Assembly: GCF_947504105.1 (NCBI RefSeq)
Contig: NZ_CANNGP010000002.1
Location: 62,001 to 126,000, forward strand
Reading direction: 5' to 3'
Origin: an uncultured Tateyamaria sp.
Lineage (GTDB): Bacteria > Pseudomonadota > Alphaproteobacteria > Rhodobacterales > Rhodobacteraceae
Length of the DNA stretch: 64,000 nt
Made by a program: the position numbers and the translations under genes. Each line of letters opens with the position of its first letter. Position 1 is the stretch's first letter. Below, in pieces: positions 50,761 through 61,770 of this stretch. The notes under the pieces were generated by a model, which saw only the letters and a program-made list of their open reading frames with translations, was not told the DNA's origin and ran no database searches.

Positions 50761-53016
50761 ATGAGCAAGACAAAGGTCACGCCGGAAGACGCATTGGCAT
50801 TCCACATGGAACCCACGCCCGGCAAATTCGAGATTCAGGCCACTGTGCCCATGACCACACAACGCGATCTGAGCCTTGCTTACAGCCCGGGCGTTGCCGT
50901 GCCATGTGAGGCGATCGCCGAAAACCCCGAGACGGCTTACGACTACACCAATAAGGGCAACCTTGTTGCCGTGATCTCAAACGGGACCGCTGTACTGGGT
51001 TTGGGCAATCTGGGGGCGCTGGGGTCCAAGCCGGTGATGGAAGGGAAGGCGGTTCTGTTCAAGCGCTTCGCCGACGTGAATTCCATCGATATTGAACTGG
51101 ATACCGAAGACCCGGATGCGTTCTGTCAGGCGGTCAAGCTGATGGGGCCGACCTTTGGCGGCATCAACCTCGAAGACATCAAGGCGCCTGAATGTTTCAT
51201 CATCGAACAGCGCCTGAAGGAAGAGATGGATATTCCTGTCTTCCACGACGATCAGCATGGTACCGCAGTGATCTGTGCGGCGGGATTGATCAACGCGCTG
51301 CACATCTCGGGCAAGAAGATCGAGGATGTGAAGATCGTTCTGAACGGGGCAGGGGCTGCAGGGATCGCGTGTATCGAGCTGTTGAAATCCATGGGCGCAC
51401 GGCACGAAAACTGCATTGTTTGCGATACTAAGGGCGTCATCTACCAAGGTCGGACCGAGGGGATGAACCAGTGGAAGTCAGCCCACGCGGTCAAAACTGA
51501 ACTGCGCACGCTCGAAAGCGCCATGAAGGGCGCAGACGTGTTTCTGGGCGTGTCTGTCAAAGGGGCGGTGACGCCTGCAATGGTCGAAAGCATGGGCGAC
51601 AATCCGGTCATCTTTGCAATGGCAAATCCTGATCCCGAGATTACACCCGAAGAGGCGCATGAGGTGCGGATGGATGCCATCGTTGCCACCGGGCGCAGCG
51701 ACTATCCGAACCAGGTCAACAACGTGCTTGGGTTCCCCTACCTGTTCCGCGGCGCGCTCGACATCAATGCGCGCGCTATCAATGACGAGATGAAGATTGC
51801 CTGTGCCCACGCTCTTGCTGCTTTGGCGCGCGAAGATGTGCCGGACGAAGTTGCGCTGGCCTATGGTAAATCCCTATCCTTTGGACGGGATTACATCATT
51901 CCCACGCCCTTTGACCCCCGCCTGATCCACCGCATTCCGCCTGCCGTAGCCAAGGCGGGGATGGATACCGGGGCTGCCCGCCGTCCGATCATCGACATGG
52001 AAGCGTATGAACTTAGCCTTAAGTCGCGCATGGATCCGACGGCCAGCATCCTGACCGGGATTAACGCTCGTGCCCGTGCTGCCCAAGCGCGCATGATTTT
52101 TGCCGAAGGCGATGACCCACGCGTGTTGCGTGCCGCCGTGATGTATCAGCGCAATGGATTTGGCAAGGCGCTGGTTGTAGGTCGGCAGGATGACGTTAAA
52201 GCCAAGTTGGAAGCGGCCGGTTTGGGTGACGCAGTGCGTGAGTTGGATGTGGTCAATGCTGCAAACACCACGCATCTCGATTCCTACAAGTCGCATCTGT
52301 ATGACCGTCTGAACCGCGGCGGGTTCGACCGGCAGGATATCCACCGGCTTGCCGCGCGAGACCGTCACGTGTTTGCGGCTCTCATGCTGGCACACGGACA
52401 TGGCGACGGGATTGTGACGGGTGCGACGCGCAAGTCCGCGCATATTCTGGATCGCATCGGGCACGTTTTTGATGTGGGCGAGAAAAGCAAAGCCGCGGGT
52501 GTCACCGCGCTTATTCACAAGGGGCGCATTGTCTTCATCACGGATACGCTTGTGCACGAGTGGCCGGATGAAGAGGACCTTGCTGACATCGCCGAACAAG
52601 CTGCCGTGGTGGCCCGAAACATGGGGCTTGAACCGCGCGTCGCCTTCGTCAGTTTTTCGACCTTTGGCTACCCTGTGTCTGAACGGGCGGAGAAGATGCA
52701 CAAGGCGCCAGTCGTGTTGGATCAGCGCGGTGCGGATTTTGAATACGAAGGCGAGATGACCGTCGATGTTGCTCTGAATGCTCAGGCGCAGGCGGCCTAT
52801 CCCTTCTCGCGCCTGACAGGACCGGCCAACATTCTGGTTGTGCCTGCGCGTCACTCGGCCAGCATTTCGGTCAAGTTGATGCAGGAAATGGGCGGGGCTA
52901 CGGTGATTGGCCCGATCCTTGCGGGGGTTGGCGGATCGATCCAGATCTGTTCGTCTGTTTCGACCGCAAATGATATCCTCAACATGGCCGTTCTGGCCGC
53001 GTGCAAGGTGGGCTGA
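50761..53016 (+). CDS. maeB: NADP-dependent malic enzyme (malic domain plus phosphotransacetylase-like domain)
   Basis: 751 aa; [45 protein letters not shown]-like C-terminal half. Confidence 0.95.
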   Translation: MSKTKVTPEDALAFHMEPTPGKFEIQATVPMTTQRDLSLAYSPGVAVPCEAIAENPETAYDYTNKGNLVAVISNGTAVLGLGNLGALGSKPVMEGKAVLFKRFADVNSIDIELDTEDPDAFCQAVKLMGPTFGGINLEDIKAPECFIIEQRLKEEMDIPVFHDDQHGTAVICAAGLINALHISGKKIEDVKIVLNGAGAAGIACIELLKSMGARHENCIVCDTKGVIYQGRTEGMNQWKSAHAVKTELRTLESAMKGADVFLGVSVKGAVTPAMVESMGDNPVIFAMANPDPEITPEEAHEVRMDAIVATGRSDYPNQVNNVLGFPYLFRGALDINARAINDEMKIACAHALAALAREDVPDEVALAYGKSLSFGRDYIIPTPFDPRLIHRIPPAVAKAGMDTGAARRPIIDMEAYELSLKSRMDPTASILTGINARARAAQARMIFAEGDDPRVLRAAVMYQRNGFGKALVVGRQDDVKAKLEAAGLGDAVRELDVVNAANTTHLDSYKSHLYDRLNRGGFDRQDIHRLAARDRHVFAALMLAHGHGDGIVTGATRKSAHILDRIGHVFDVGEKSKAAGVTALIHKGRIVFITDTLVHEWPDEEDLADIAEQAAVVARNMGLEPRVAFVSFSTFGYPVSERAEKMHKAPVVLDQRGADFEYEGEMTVDVALNAQAQAAYPFSRLTGPANILVVPARHSASISVKLMQEMGGATVIGPILAGVGGSIQICSSVSTANDILNMAVLAACKVG

Positions 53017-53891
53017 TGGCGGTCTGGAACCTCGGATCAATCAACATCGACAACGTGTATCGCGTGCCCCATTTGCCCGCGCCAGGAGAGACGTTGGCCG
53101 CCAATGAGTTCAGCCAGGGGTTGGGTGGCAAAGGGGCGAATATGTCTGTCGCCATCGCCCGGGCCGCCGCGCGCGTGGCGCATATCGGTGCTGTTGGGGT
53201 GGATGGTAAATGGACCGTCGAACGGCTTATGGAATACGGAGTCGACACACGCCGGATCAAGGTGTTGCAAGATCAATCCACGGGGCACGCAAACATAGCG
53301 GTTGCAGATGATGGTGAGAACCAGATCGTTCTGTTTTCAGGCTCTAATAGGGCAATTACAGACGATATGGTGGGTGCTGCATTGGCCGAAGCATCGCTTG
53401 GTGACACGTTTCTGACCCAGAATGAAACCAACCGGCAACGCACTGCCGCAGAGATGGCTAATAGGTTGGGACTAAAGGTTGTCTATGCTGCCGCGCCATT
53501 TGATTCTGGTGCGGTGCAAGATGTTCTGCCCTTCGTTGACTTACTTGTGCTGAACGAAATTGAGGCGCAGCAGCTCGAAGCAAGCCTGGGCAAGCCACTG
53601 ACGGCGCTGGGTGTGGAAGACATCGTGGTTACTTTGGGCGCTGATGGGTGCCATTGGTTGAACGCGGCGGGGGATCAAATCCATATCCCCGCCATTCCGG
53701 TAACGCCAGTGGACACAACAGGCGCTGGCGATACCTTTACTGGATATCTGGTTGCTGGTCTGGATCGCGGGATGCCCATGCGGCAAGCCCTTGGGCTTGC
53801 GACACAAGCGGGGGCGTTGATGGTCACACGTCTTGGCACTGCAGATGTGATCCCCGATCTGAAAGAGATCGAAGACGCGAAGCTGGCTTAA
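53016..53891 (+). CDS. PfkB/ribokinase family carbohydrate kinase
   Basis: [29 protein letters not shown]...[31 protein letters not shown]. Confidence 0.93.
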   Translation: MAVWNLGSINIDNVYRVPHLPAPGETLAANEFSQGLGGKGANMSVAIARAAARVAHIGAVGVDGKWTVERLMEYGVDTRRIKVLQDQSTGHANIAVADDGENQIVLFSGSNRAITDDMVGAALAEASLGDTFLTQNETNRQRTAAEMANRLGLKVVYAAAPFDSGAVQDVLPFVDLLVLNEIEAQQLEASLGKPLTALGVEDIVVTLGADGCHWLNAAGDQIHIPAIPVTPVDTTGAGDTFTGYLVAGLDRGMPMRQALGLATQAGALMVTRLGTADVIPDLKEIEDAKLA

Positions 53892-54547
53892 CTGCCAGCA
53901 AACGCCGCTGCGTCACCCCAAAGCTGCGTCACCCGGGCATCCCGACCACAGGCCTCGCGATAGGCCTTGTAGGCATTGGCTTTGGATTTCGGTCCAAACC
54001 GGGTCAGGATCAGGCCCGATTGCTTGTAGTAATCCTGATGATATCCGTCCGCCGGGTAGAATTCCGCCGCACCTAATACTGGCGTCACGATTGTCTGACC
54101 CAGTGCGGATTGTGCTTCAGCCTTGGCGGCTTCGGCAGCTGCTTTTTGGCCGGGCGTTGCAAAGATTGCCGTTCTATAACTGTCGCCCCGATCGCAAAAT
54201 TGGCCACCTGCATCCGTCGGATCGACTGAACGAAAGAACAGATCGTACAGCGTTTCTGCAGATACTTTTGCGGGGTCATAGGTGATTTGAACGGCCTCGT
54301 AATGGCCGGTACCGCCTTTGACGACCTGCTTGTATGTCGGGTTTGCGACTTTGCCGCCGGCGAACCCCGATACGGCCTCGGTCACACCATTCACCTTCTC
54401 GAAATCGGCCTCAACACACCAGAAACAGCCGCCTGCGACGGTGATTGTCTCCAATTGTTGGGCGTGTCCAACCTTGGATTGGGCGAATAGCCCAATGGCG
54501 ATCATCAGGCTCAGGGATACAGTTTTGAACGTGCGAAGCGATGTCAT
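53888..54547 (-). CDS. msrA: peptide-methionine (S)-S-oxide reductase, exported
   Basis: Signal peptide; [31 protein letters not shown]. Confidence 0.95.
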   Translation of the reverse strand: MTSLRTFKTVSLSLMIAIGLFAQSKVGHAQQLETITVAGGCFWCVEADFEKVNGVTEAVSGFAGGKVANPTYKQVVKGGTGHYEAVQITYDPAKVSAETLYDLFFRSVDPTDAGGQFCDRGDSYRTAIFATPGQKAAAEAAKAEAQSALGQTIVTPVLGAAEFYPADGYHQDYYKQSGLILTRFGPKSKANAYKAYREACGRDARVTQLWGDAAAFAGS

Positions 54548-54669
54548 GCCATGTCTCCTCTTTGCCAACAGACTGACTTGACCGTCACACACTCTCAACT
54601 CACAGGACAGAGAGGTCGCGCAAGCGTGAGGTTGTTTACCAAACGGTCAAACCCACCTAGCGTCGCAAT

Positions 54670-55374
54670 ATGACGATACGAATTGCCATGTGGTCAGGGC
54701 CCCGCAACCTGTCAACCGCCATGATGTACAGCTTTGCCGCGCGCGGCGATTGCCGGGTGGTGGATGAACCATTTTATGCGGCCTATCTGGATCAGACCGG
54801 TGCTTGTCACCCAATGCGTGATGCGGTTTTGAGGTCGCAGGACCGAGACCCCGAACGGGTCGCTGAAACGCTTATTTCCCCTGTGTTAGAGCCTGTTTTC
54901 TATCAAAAACACATGGCCCATCACATGTTGCCCGGTTGGAACGATGCGTGGATGGCAGCCGTCCAACATGTTTTTCTGATCCGTCATCCGGCGCGTGTGG
55001 TAGCCAGCGATGCGCGCAAGCGCGAAGCGCCCGTGCTTGACGATCTGGGGTTCGTTCAGCAGACGCAGATTTTTGATCAGGTCGGGGGCGGGGTGGTTGT
55101 GGATTCAAGCGATATCCGCGCCGATCCAAGCGACATGTTGCCGAAGCTTTGTAACAAGATTGGCGTGCCCTGGACTGAAAACATGCTGTCCTGGTCTGCC
55201 GGGGGTCACTCTGGGGACGGCATTTGGGCCGCGCATTGGTACAACGCCGTGCACGCCTCAACCGGGTTTGATGGTGCTGAAGGGATCTTGCCGGTGTTGG
55301 AAGGTGCCTATGCTGATCTGGTGGATGCGGCGATGCCCCATTACGAGGCGCTCGCCGCACACAAGATCACTTGA
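54670..55374 (+). CDS. sulfotransferase-like P-loop family protein
   Basis: [52 protein letters not shown]. Confidence 0.75.
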   Translation: MTIRIAMWSGPRNLSTAMMYSFAARGDCRVVDEPFYAAYLDQTGACHPMRDAVLRSQDRDPERVAETLISPVLEPVFYQKHMAHHMLPGWNDAWMAAVQHVFLIRHPARVVASDARKREAPVLDDLGFVQQTQIFDQVGGGVVVDSSDIRADPSDMLPKLCNKIGVPWTENMLSWSAGGHSGDGIWAAHWYNAVHASTGFDGAEGILPVLEGAYADLVDAAMPHYEALAAHKIT

Positions 55375-56584
55375 GCCTACGGTCGCGTGCGGCCAGCAGT
55401 TTCAGACGCAGGGCGTTCAGCTGAATGAAGCCTGCCGCATCTTTTTGATCGTATGCACCCGCATCATCTTCGAAGGTCACGTGCGCCTCAGAATAGAGCG
55501 AATGATCTGACCACCGGCCAACCGTGCGCGCCAGACCTTTGTAAAGCTTCAGGCGGACAGTGCCGGTCACATGTTCCTGGCTTTTGTCGATCAACGCTTG
55601 CAGCATCTCGCGCTCGGGCGAGAACCAGAAGCCGTTGTAGATCAGCTCGGCGTAGCGCGGCATCAACTCGTCCTTGAGGTGTGCGGCGCCCCGGTCGAGT
55701 GTGATCTGTTCGATCCCGCGATGTGCCTCCAGCAGGATGGTCCCACCCGGTGTTTCGTAGATGCCGCGGGACTTCATACCCACGAACCGGCCTTCGACCA
55801 GGTCAAGGCGACCAATGCCGTGCTTGCCGCCCAGCTCGTTCAGCTTGGTCAGAACAGTGGCCGGAGACATCGTTTCGCCGTTGATAGAGACTGCATCACC
55901 CTTTTCGAACCCAACTTCGATATACTCGGGCGTGTCGGGTGCATCCTCGGGGTTCACGGTGCGCTGATAGACGTAGTCCGGTGCGTTTTCCGACGGGTCT
56001 TCGAGCACTTTGCCTTCGGACGAGGTGTGCAGCAGGTTTGCATCCACGCTGAATGGTGCTTCGCCCCGTTTGTCTTTCGCAATCGGGATCTGGTTCTTTT
56101 CGGCAAAGTCGATCAGCTTCGTTCGGCTGGATAGATCCCATTCGCGCCACGGCGCGATTACTTTGATGTCGGGGTTCAGGGCATAAGCCGCCAGTTCGAA
56201 CCGCACCTGGTCGTTGCCTTTACCGGTGGCCCCGTGGGCAACGGCGTCGGCACCCTCAGCCGCAGCAATTTCGACCAGACGCTTTGAGATCAGCGGACGG
56301 GCGATGGAGGTACCCAGCAGGTACAGTCCCTCATACAGAGCGTTTGCACGGAACATTGGGAAGACGAAATCGCGCACGAACTCTTCACGCACATCCTCAA
56401 TGTAGATAGAGGACGCGCCCATCATCTCGGCCTTTGCACGAGCGGGTTCAAGTTCTTCGCCCTGACCGAGATCGGCGGTAAAGGTGACAACCTCACAGCC
56501 ATATTCCGTCTGCAGCCATTTCAGAATGATCGAGGTATCAAGGCCGCCGGAATAGGCCAGCACGACTTTCTTGGGTGCGCTCAT
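55367..56584 (-). CDS. argG: argininosuccinate synthase
   Basis: [39 protein letters not shown]. Confidence 0.98.
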   Translation of the reverse strand: MSAPKKVVLAYSGGLDTSIILKWLQTEYGCEVVTFTADLGQGEELEPARAKAEMMGASSIYIEDVREEFVRDFVFPMFRANALYEGLYLLGTSIARPLISKRLVEIAAAEGADAVAHGATGKGNDQVRFELAAYALNPDIKVIAPWREWDLSSRTKLIDFAEKNQIPIAKDKRGEAPFSVDANLLHTSSEGKVLEDPSENAPDYVYQRTVNPEDAPDTPEYIEVGFEKGDAVSINGETMSPATVLTKLNELGGKHGIGRLDLVEGRFVGMKSRGIYETPGGTILLEAHRGIEQITLDRGAAHLKDELMPRYAELIYNGFWFSPEREMLQALIDKSQEHVTGTVRLKLYKGLARTVGRWSDHSLYSEAHVTFEDDAGAYDQKDAAGFIQLNALRLKLLAARDRRLK

Positions 56585-56701
56585 CGTTCTTTGTCCCTTG
56601 CAAGAGTTGCGTGCCGATAGCTGTTTTGCGGCACAGGGGCAAGATTGACCCGTGCTGTCCGCGCCGCTACGTCAATGGGATTGTCGCAAAGGGGTCAAAA
56701 C

Positions 56702-57928
56702 ATGAGCTTTCAGGATAATGCGCGCGCCGGTGCTGTGGCCATGCGAGCCGTTTTCCCGCCCACTCCCTTGTTGCGGAATGAGGTGCTTTCGGATCGGTAC
56801 AATGCCGATATCTGGCTGAAGCGCGAGGATCTGAGTCCGGTACGTTCGTACAAACTGCGTGGCGCATTCAATGCCATGCGGAAGGTGATGCAAGACGGTG
56901 CAGTCTTTGTTTGTGCCAGTGCCGGCAATCACGCCCAAGGCGTCGCGTTCATGTGCAAGTATTTCGGGGTGCGCGGCGTGGTTTTCATGCCAGTTACCAC
57001 GCCGCAGCAGAAGATCATGAAAACTCGGCTGTTCGGCGGTGATCATGTTGAGGTGCGTCTGACCGGCGACTATTTCGACGACACGCTTGCGTCGGCCCAG
57101 GCATTTTGTGCCGAGGCAGGCGCGCATTTTCTATCCCCCTTCGACGATGACGATGTGATAGAAGGGCAGGCATCCGTTGCGGTCGAGATAGAAGAGCAAT
57201 TGGGTCGCGCTCCGGATCATATCATCTTGCCTGTTGGGGGCGGTGGACTGTCGGCGGGCACGCGCAGTTTTTTCAAGGATCGCGTCGCGTACACCTTTGT
57301 TGAGCCATCCGGTGCGCCGTCACTGGCCAAGGCAATCGCCGCTGGCAGTCCGGTGGATGTATCTCCGATCAACAACTTTGTCGATGGCGCTGCTGTCGCG
57401 ACGATTGGTGCGCGCACCTTTGCATGTTTGAAGTCCGCTGACCCTGCCGATGTCATCGATATTCCCGAAGATCGCATTTGCACTACCATAATCGACATGT
57501 TGAATGTTGAGGGCATTGTTCTGGAACCTGCGGGCGCATTGGCCATTGAGGCGCTGGGCGATGTAGCGGACAGGCTTCAAGGGAAAACCGTGGTGTGCGT
57601 GACATCCGGCGGCAATTTCGATTTTGAACGTTTGCCGGAGGTAAAGGAACGTGCGCAGCGTTACTCCGGGGTCAAAAAATACTTCATATTGCGCATGCCG
57701 CAACGCCCAGGCGCCCTGAAAGATTTTCTAAATATTCTTGGTCCTGAAGACGATATTGCGCGCTTTGAGTACCTAAAGAAGTCAGCCCGCAACTTTGGCT
57801 CTGTCCTAATTGGGATTGAAACACTTAGGCCTGAGAACTTTGACCGCTTTCTGGCCGAACTTGATGCTGGCGGCTTTACCTACACCGACATAACCAATGA
57901 CGAGACGTTGGCCCAGTTCGTGATCTAG
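56702..57928 (+). CDS. ilvA: threonine ammonia-lyase
   Basis: Likely start MSFQDNARAGAVAMRAVFPPTPLLRNE; KREDLSPVRSYKLRGAFNAM, SAGNHAQGVA; C-terminal ACT-like domain. Confidence 0.94.
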   Translation: MSFQDNARAGAVAMRAVFPPTPLLRNEVLSDRYNADIWLKREDLSPVRSYKLRGAFNAMRKVMQDGAVFVCASAGNHAQGVAFMCKYFGVRGVVFMPVTTPQQKIMKTRLFGGDHVEVRLTGDYFDDTLASAQAFCAEAGAHFLSPFDDDDVIEGQASVAVEIEEQLGRAPDHIILPVGGGGLSAGTRSFFKDRVAYTFVEPSGAPSLAKAIAAGSPVDVSPINNFVDGAAVATIGARTFACLKSADPADVIDIPEDRICTTIIDMLNVEGIVLEPAGALAIEALGDVADRLQGKTVVCVTSGGNFDFERLPEVKERAQRYSGVKKYFILRMPQRPGALKDFLNILGPEDDIARFEYLKKSARNFGSVLIGIETLRPENFDRFLAELDAGGFTYTDITNDETLAQFVI

Positions 57929-58257
57929 GCGGCCTGGCCCGATGACAACCCATCAGTGAACGCGGTTTTCGACGCATCGAAGCTGTTTAGGATCGCAGGT
58001 ACGTCGACCTCTGCAGCTTTCCCCTTTGCCGACATCGCCTCGCCCTTGTGGCAGAGAATGGAAAAATCGGTGAAGCCGAGGTTTAGGGCACTGCCTTTGA
58101 GTGCGTGCAAGTCATCTTCGAGCCGGGACAGATCGGGCCCATCCCGTAGACCGTCGATAATGCCCGTCACCTCCTCGATAAAAAGCGGCACAACTTCTTC
58201 GAAGTCCTCCTCGCCTATTTCTGCACGTAAGGTGCTGACTCGTTCCCAATCAATCAT
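57925..58257 (-). CDS. Hpt (histidine phosphotransfer) domain protein
   Basis: Likely start MIDWERVSTLRAEIGEEDFEEVVPLFIEE; LHALKGSALNLGF Hpt motif. Confidence 0.85.
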   Translation of the reverse strand: MIDWERVSTLRAEIGEEDFEEVVPLFIEEVTGIIDGLRDGPDLSRLEDDLHALKGSALNLGFTDFSILCHKGEAMSAKGKAAEVDVPAILNSFDASKTAFTDGLSSGQAA

Positions 58258-58406
58258 GGTCGCCTCCAACAAATACGCCAGTCTTTGAACACAGGGAACC
58301 TTAAGGAATGGTGACCGTTAAAGGTTTAGGCAATCAACAACAGCGCTTCACCGGGTGTTAAGCGGCTTTGACTATCAAGCGTCCGAGCAGTTGGAATACA
58401 CGGCAA

Positions 58407-59690
58407 ATGAACGTTGAGTTGATCCAGCAGGAGGTGCCTCCTGCACCTGATGATACCGATGCGCCGCAGCGGGTGCTGATCGTTGATGACAGCCGTTTGC
58501 AACGCAAGATTCTGTCGAGTTCGGTCAAGCGTTGGGGGTTCGAAGTTCACGAGGCCGGATCAGCGGAAGAAGCGCTTGAGATATGCAAGGATACGCTGCC
58601 GGATCTGGTGCTGAGCGATTGGATGATGCCCGGCATGAACGGGCTGGAATTCTGTGACGCTTTCCGCAAGCTCAGTCAGGACCAGTACGGCTACTTCATC
58701 CTTTTAACGTCCAAGAGCGAAAAGGCCGAGATCGCCATGGGGCTTGAGGCTGGTGCCGATGACTTCGTCACGAAACCGGTTGATGCCAACGAATTGCGGG
58801 CGCGGATCGCTGCAGGCGAGCGTATCCTGCATATGCAGCGCGAGCTGACGGAAAAGAACCGGCTGATCACCGACACATTGGATGAATTGCAGCGCTTGTA
58901 CGATTCGCTCGACAGTGACTTGCAGGAGGCAAAGAAGCTACAACAGTCGCTTGTTCGCGAACGCCACAGATCCTTTGACACCGGCGATTTGAGCCTGATG
59001 TTGCGGTCCAGCGGTCACGTCGGTGGTGATCTGGTCGGCTTCTTCCCGGCGCAAGCGGGGCATTTGGGCCTATTCTCGATCGATGTGTCAGGACATGGGA
59101 TCAGTTCCGCCCTGATGACCGCGCGGCTTGCCGGCTACCTATCGGCGGCGGCGCCTGATCAGAATGTTGCTTTGCGGCGGCAAGACGATGGAACATATGC
59201 ATTTCTACCTCCTGAACAGGTCATTGAAACGCTTAACGACCTTGTTCTTGATGAGATGGAGACAGAGCATTACTTCACCCTGCTTTTGGCCGATGTTGAC
59301 TTGAACACTGGCCATGTTCGGATGGCGCAGGCAGGTCATCCGCACCCCGCAATTCAACGGCGGGATGGGGCGATTGAACAGGATGGGCCGGGCGGTTTCC
59401 CGGTTGGACTAATGTCAGGTATTTCATTCACGCAGTTCGAGGCCCAATTGCAGCCCGGTGATCGTATTCTCTTGTTGTCTGATGGCGTGACCGAATGCCC
59501 CAGCCTGAACGGCGATATGCTGCAAGAGTCCGGGCTGGAAGGTATGATGCGGGATCTCTCGGATGTGGCTGGGCCTGCATTCTTTGAAGCACTGCTTTGG
59601 CGGCTCAGCGATTTTGCAGGTGAAAACACGTTCCCGGATGATGTTTCAGGTATATTGTTTGAATATCGTGGTCCGGATCAGGTGAAGTAA
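58407..59690 (+). CDS. response regulator fused to PP2C/SpoIIE-type phosphatase
   Basis: REC domain RVLIVDDSRLQRKIL...LVLSDWMMPGMNGLEF; GGDLVGFFPAQAGHLGLFSIDVSGHGISSALMTARL PP2C-like motif. Confidence 0.9.
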   Translation: MNVELIQQEVPPAPDDTDAPQRVLIVDDSRLQRKILSSSVKRWGFEVHEAGSAEEALEICKDTLPDLVLSDWMMPGMNGLEFCDAFRKLSQDQYGYFILLTSKSEKAEIAMGLEAGADDFVTKPVDANELRARIAAGERILHMQRELTEKNRLITDTLDELQRLYDSLDSDLQEAKKLQQSLVRERHRSFDTGDLSLMLRSSGHVGGDLVGFFPAQAGHLGLFSIDVSGHGISSALMTARLAGYLSAAAPDQNVALRRQDDGTYAFLPPEQVIETLNDLVLDEMETEHYFTLLLADVDLNTGHVRMAQAGHPHPAIQRRDGAIEQDGPGGFPVGLMSGISFTQFEAQLQPGDRILLLSDGVTECPSLNGDMLQESGLEGMMRDLSDVAGPAFFEALLWRLSDFAGENTFPDDVSGILFEYRGPDQVK

Positions 59691-60115
59691 CGCCTTAAAA
59701 ACATCCTGTCGCCGTCGTTGTATACTGCATCCATTGCGATATCTGGCGCCATCCAAGCAACTGTATGATCGGGCTCAATGGGATCGCCGAGGCGCATGAC
59801 TGGTCGCGCGACGAAGATGTGGCAGACTTTTTCAGCCCAGAGGTCGTATTCGGGCATGAAGGTGAACCGCCGAAACGCGCCCAGCCTCCGGGGCGATCCA
59901 ATCAGCTACCCCGTTTCCTCATAAACTTCGCGATGCAGGGCCTGCACGGCGCTTTCGCCAGGATCGATACCGCCGCCGGGCAACTGAAACTCGCGCGCAG
60001 GCGCATTTTGCAAGGTCAACAAAAGCGATGCACCTCGCGGCAGGATCGCATAGGCGCTGGGTCGGATTGTATACTTGCGTCCGGGGTCGGGCTGCTGACC
60101 AAATCGCCGGATCAT
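59678..60115 (-). pseudogene. NUDIX hydrolase interrupted by one in-frame TAG (complement of 59906-59908)
   Basis: MIRRFGQQPDPGRKYTIRPSAYAILPRGASLLLTLQNAPAREFQLPGGGIDPGESAVQALHREVYEETG*LIGSPRRLGAFRRFTFMPEYDLWAEKVCHIFVARPVMRLGDPIEPDHTVAWMAPDIAMDAVYNDGDRMFLRRYFT; same frame on both sides of the stop. Confidence 0.85.
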
Positions 60116-60191
60116 GTGCCCCCCTTTCAGTTTCTGCTCGCTGCCTTATATACTCGCGATATGCCAATCACCGGCGCCAAAGGAAACCCCA

Positions 60192-61178
60192 ATGACACTC
60201 GGTTCGCAACTCGCGTGGGACGATACTGTCCTGCCATTCCAACTTGATGCTTCCGACATTCGCGGGCGCGTTGCGCGTCTGGACGGAGTGTTGGATGGCA
60301 TCCTGAAACAACATGACTACCCTGAACAGGTCGAAGCGCTTGTCGCGGAAATGGCCCTCCTGACCGCGCTGATTGGCCAAACAATCAAGCTGCGTTGGAA
60401 GTTGTCGCTGCAGGTTCAATCCAAGGGACCGGTGCGCATGATCGCGACTGACTACTACGGGCCTGAGAACGATGGCGATATTGCCCGCATCCGAGCCTAT
60501 GCCAGCTTTGATCGAGACCGGCTGACTGAAGGTGCCCCATTCGATCAGGTGGGTGAGGGGTACTTTGCCATCATGATTGATCAGGGCACTGACATGACCC
60601 CGTATCAGGGGATTACGCCACTCGATGGTGGATCGCTTGCGGCCTGCGCCCAGACGTATTTCGCCCAGTCCGAACAGTTGCCAACCCGCTTTCAACTGAG
60701 TTTTGGCAAATCGACCGAACCTGGCGCGCGCGAACATTGGCGCGCGGGCGGTGTGATGCTGCAACACATGCCCAAGGCGTCGCCCTTTGCTGCCACCTCC
60801 GAAGGGACAGGCGAAGTGCTGCGCTCTGACGATTTGCTTGATGGCGAAGAGTCCGAGAATTGGGGCCGCGTGAACATCCTGTTGGACACGGTTGAAGAGT
60901 TGGAATTGATCGGCCCAACGCTGGCACCGAACGATTTGCTTCTGCGTTTGTTCCATGAGGAAACGCCGCGTGTCTTTGACACGCAGCCTGTGCGTTTCGG
61001 TTGCACCTGCTCTGAAGATCGCGTGCGTCAAAGCCTGTCCATCTATTCGGCGCGGGATATTGAGAAGATGACCACCGATGACGGGCGGGTCACGGCAGAC
61101 TGCCAATTCTGCGGCGCGCATTACGATCTGGACCCGGCCAGCGTGGGATTCGAGGCGGAAACCCAAGACGGTGCCTGA
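60192..61178 (+). CDS. hslO: Hsp33 family redox chaperone
   Basis: Likely start MTLGSQLAWDDTVLPFQLDASDIRGRVARL; C-terminal CTCSEDRVRQSL...CQFCGAHY zinc motif. Confidence 0.94.
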   Translation: MTLGSQLAWDDTVLPFQLDASDIRGRVARLDGVLDGILKQHDYPEQVEALVAEMALLTALIGQTIKLRWKLSLQVQSKGPVRMIATDYYGPENDGDIARIRAYASFDRDRLTEGAPFDQVGEGYFAIMIDQGTDMTPYQGITPLDGGSLAACAQTYFAQSEQLPTRFQLSFGKSTEPGAREHWRAGGVMLQHMPKASPFAATSEGTGEVLRSDDLLDGEESENWGRVNILLDTVEELELIGPTLAPNDLLLRLFHEETPRVFDTQPVRFGCTCSEDRVRQSLSIYSARDIEKMTTDDGRVTADCQFCGAHYDLDPASVGFEAETQDGA

Positions 61179-61770
61179 TCTTCTTGACCAAACACGTGCG
61201 GCGCTTGAGCGATCAGGCGCCGCATCCTCGGATTTTGATCTGAACAGCGGGATCACCTTGCCTGCTGGTCGCAAGCTGCGCCCCGCAGCCGTGCTTGCGC
61301 CCATCATTGAAGGGCGAAACGGCTACGAGCTGATCCTAACGAAACGGTCTTCTGCGCTTAAACATCACCCGGGGCAGATCGCCTTTCCCGGTGGTAAGCG
61401 CGATGACGATGATGTCGATCTTGTTGCCACCGCTTTACGTGAAGCGCGCGAGGAAATTGGCCTGCACGATCACAATGTCGATGTGCTAGGTACATTTGCG
61501 CCGCATGAAACTGTCACGTCCTTTACTGTGACGCCTGTCGTCGCGCTCGTGAAGAACGAGTTTGGGGTTAATCCGGAAGCGGGCGAAGTGTCAGAGGTTT
61601 TTCGCGTGCCCCTGTCACATGTCCTGACGCCTGACAACTACGTGATCGAAGCACGCAGGTGGCGCGGGCAAAAGCGGATGTACTACACGGTTCCCTACGG
61701 CCCCTATTACATCTGGGGCGCAACCGCGCGTATATTGCGTGCATGGACCGACTTACTGCCACCCTCCTAG
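61171..61770 (+). CDS. NUDIX CoA pyrophosphatase (NudL-like)
   Basis: GTG start VPDLLDQTRAALERSG; KRSSALKHHPGQIAFPGGKRDDDDVDLVATALREAREEIGL. Confidence 0.88.
   Translation: MPDLLDQTRAALERSGAASSDFDLNSGITLPAGRKLRPAAVLAPIIEGRNGYELILTKRSSALKHHPGQIAFPGGKRDDDDVDLVATALREAREEIGLHDHNVDVLGTFAPHETVTSFTVTPVVALVKNEFGVNPEAGEVSEVFRVPLSHVLTPDNYVIEARRWRGQKRMYYTVPYGPYYIWGATARILRAWTDLLPPS

Noticed and set aside
51874-53040. 388-aa antisense ORF opposite maeB
   Set aside because: Shadow ORF caused by high-GC codon usage; it lies fully opposite a strongly supported gene and has no recognisable domain.
60168-61307. 379-aa antisense ORF opposite hslO/NUDIX
   Set aside because: Same shadow-ORF effect; hslO on the plus strand has clear motifs.
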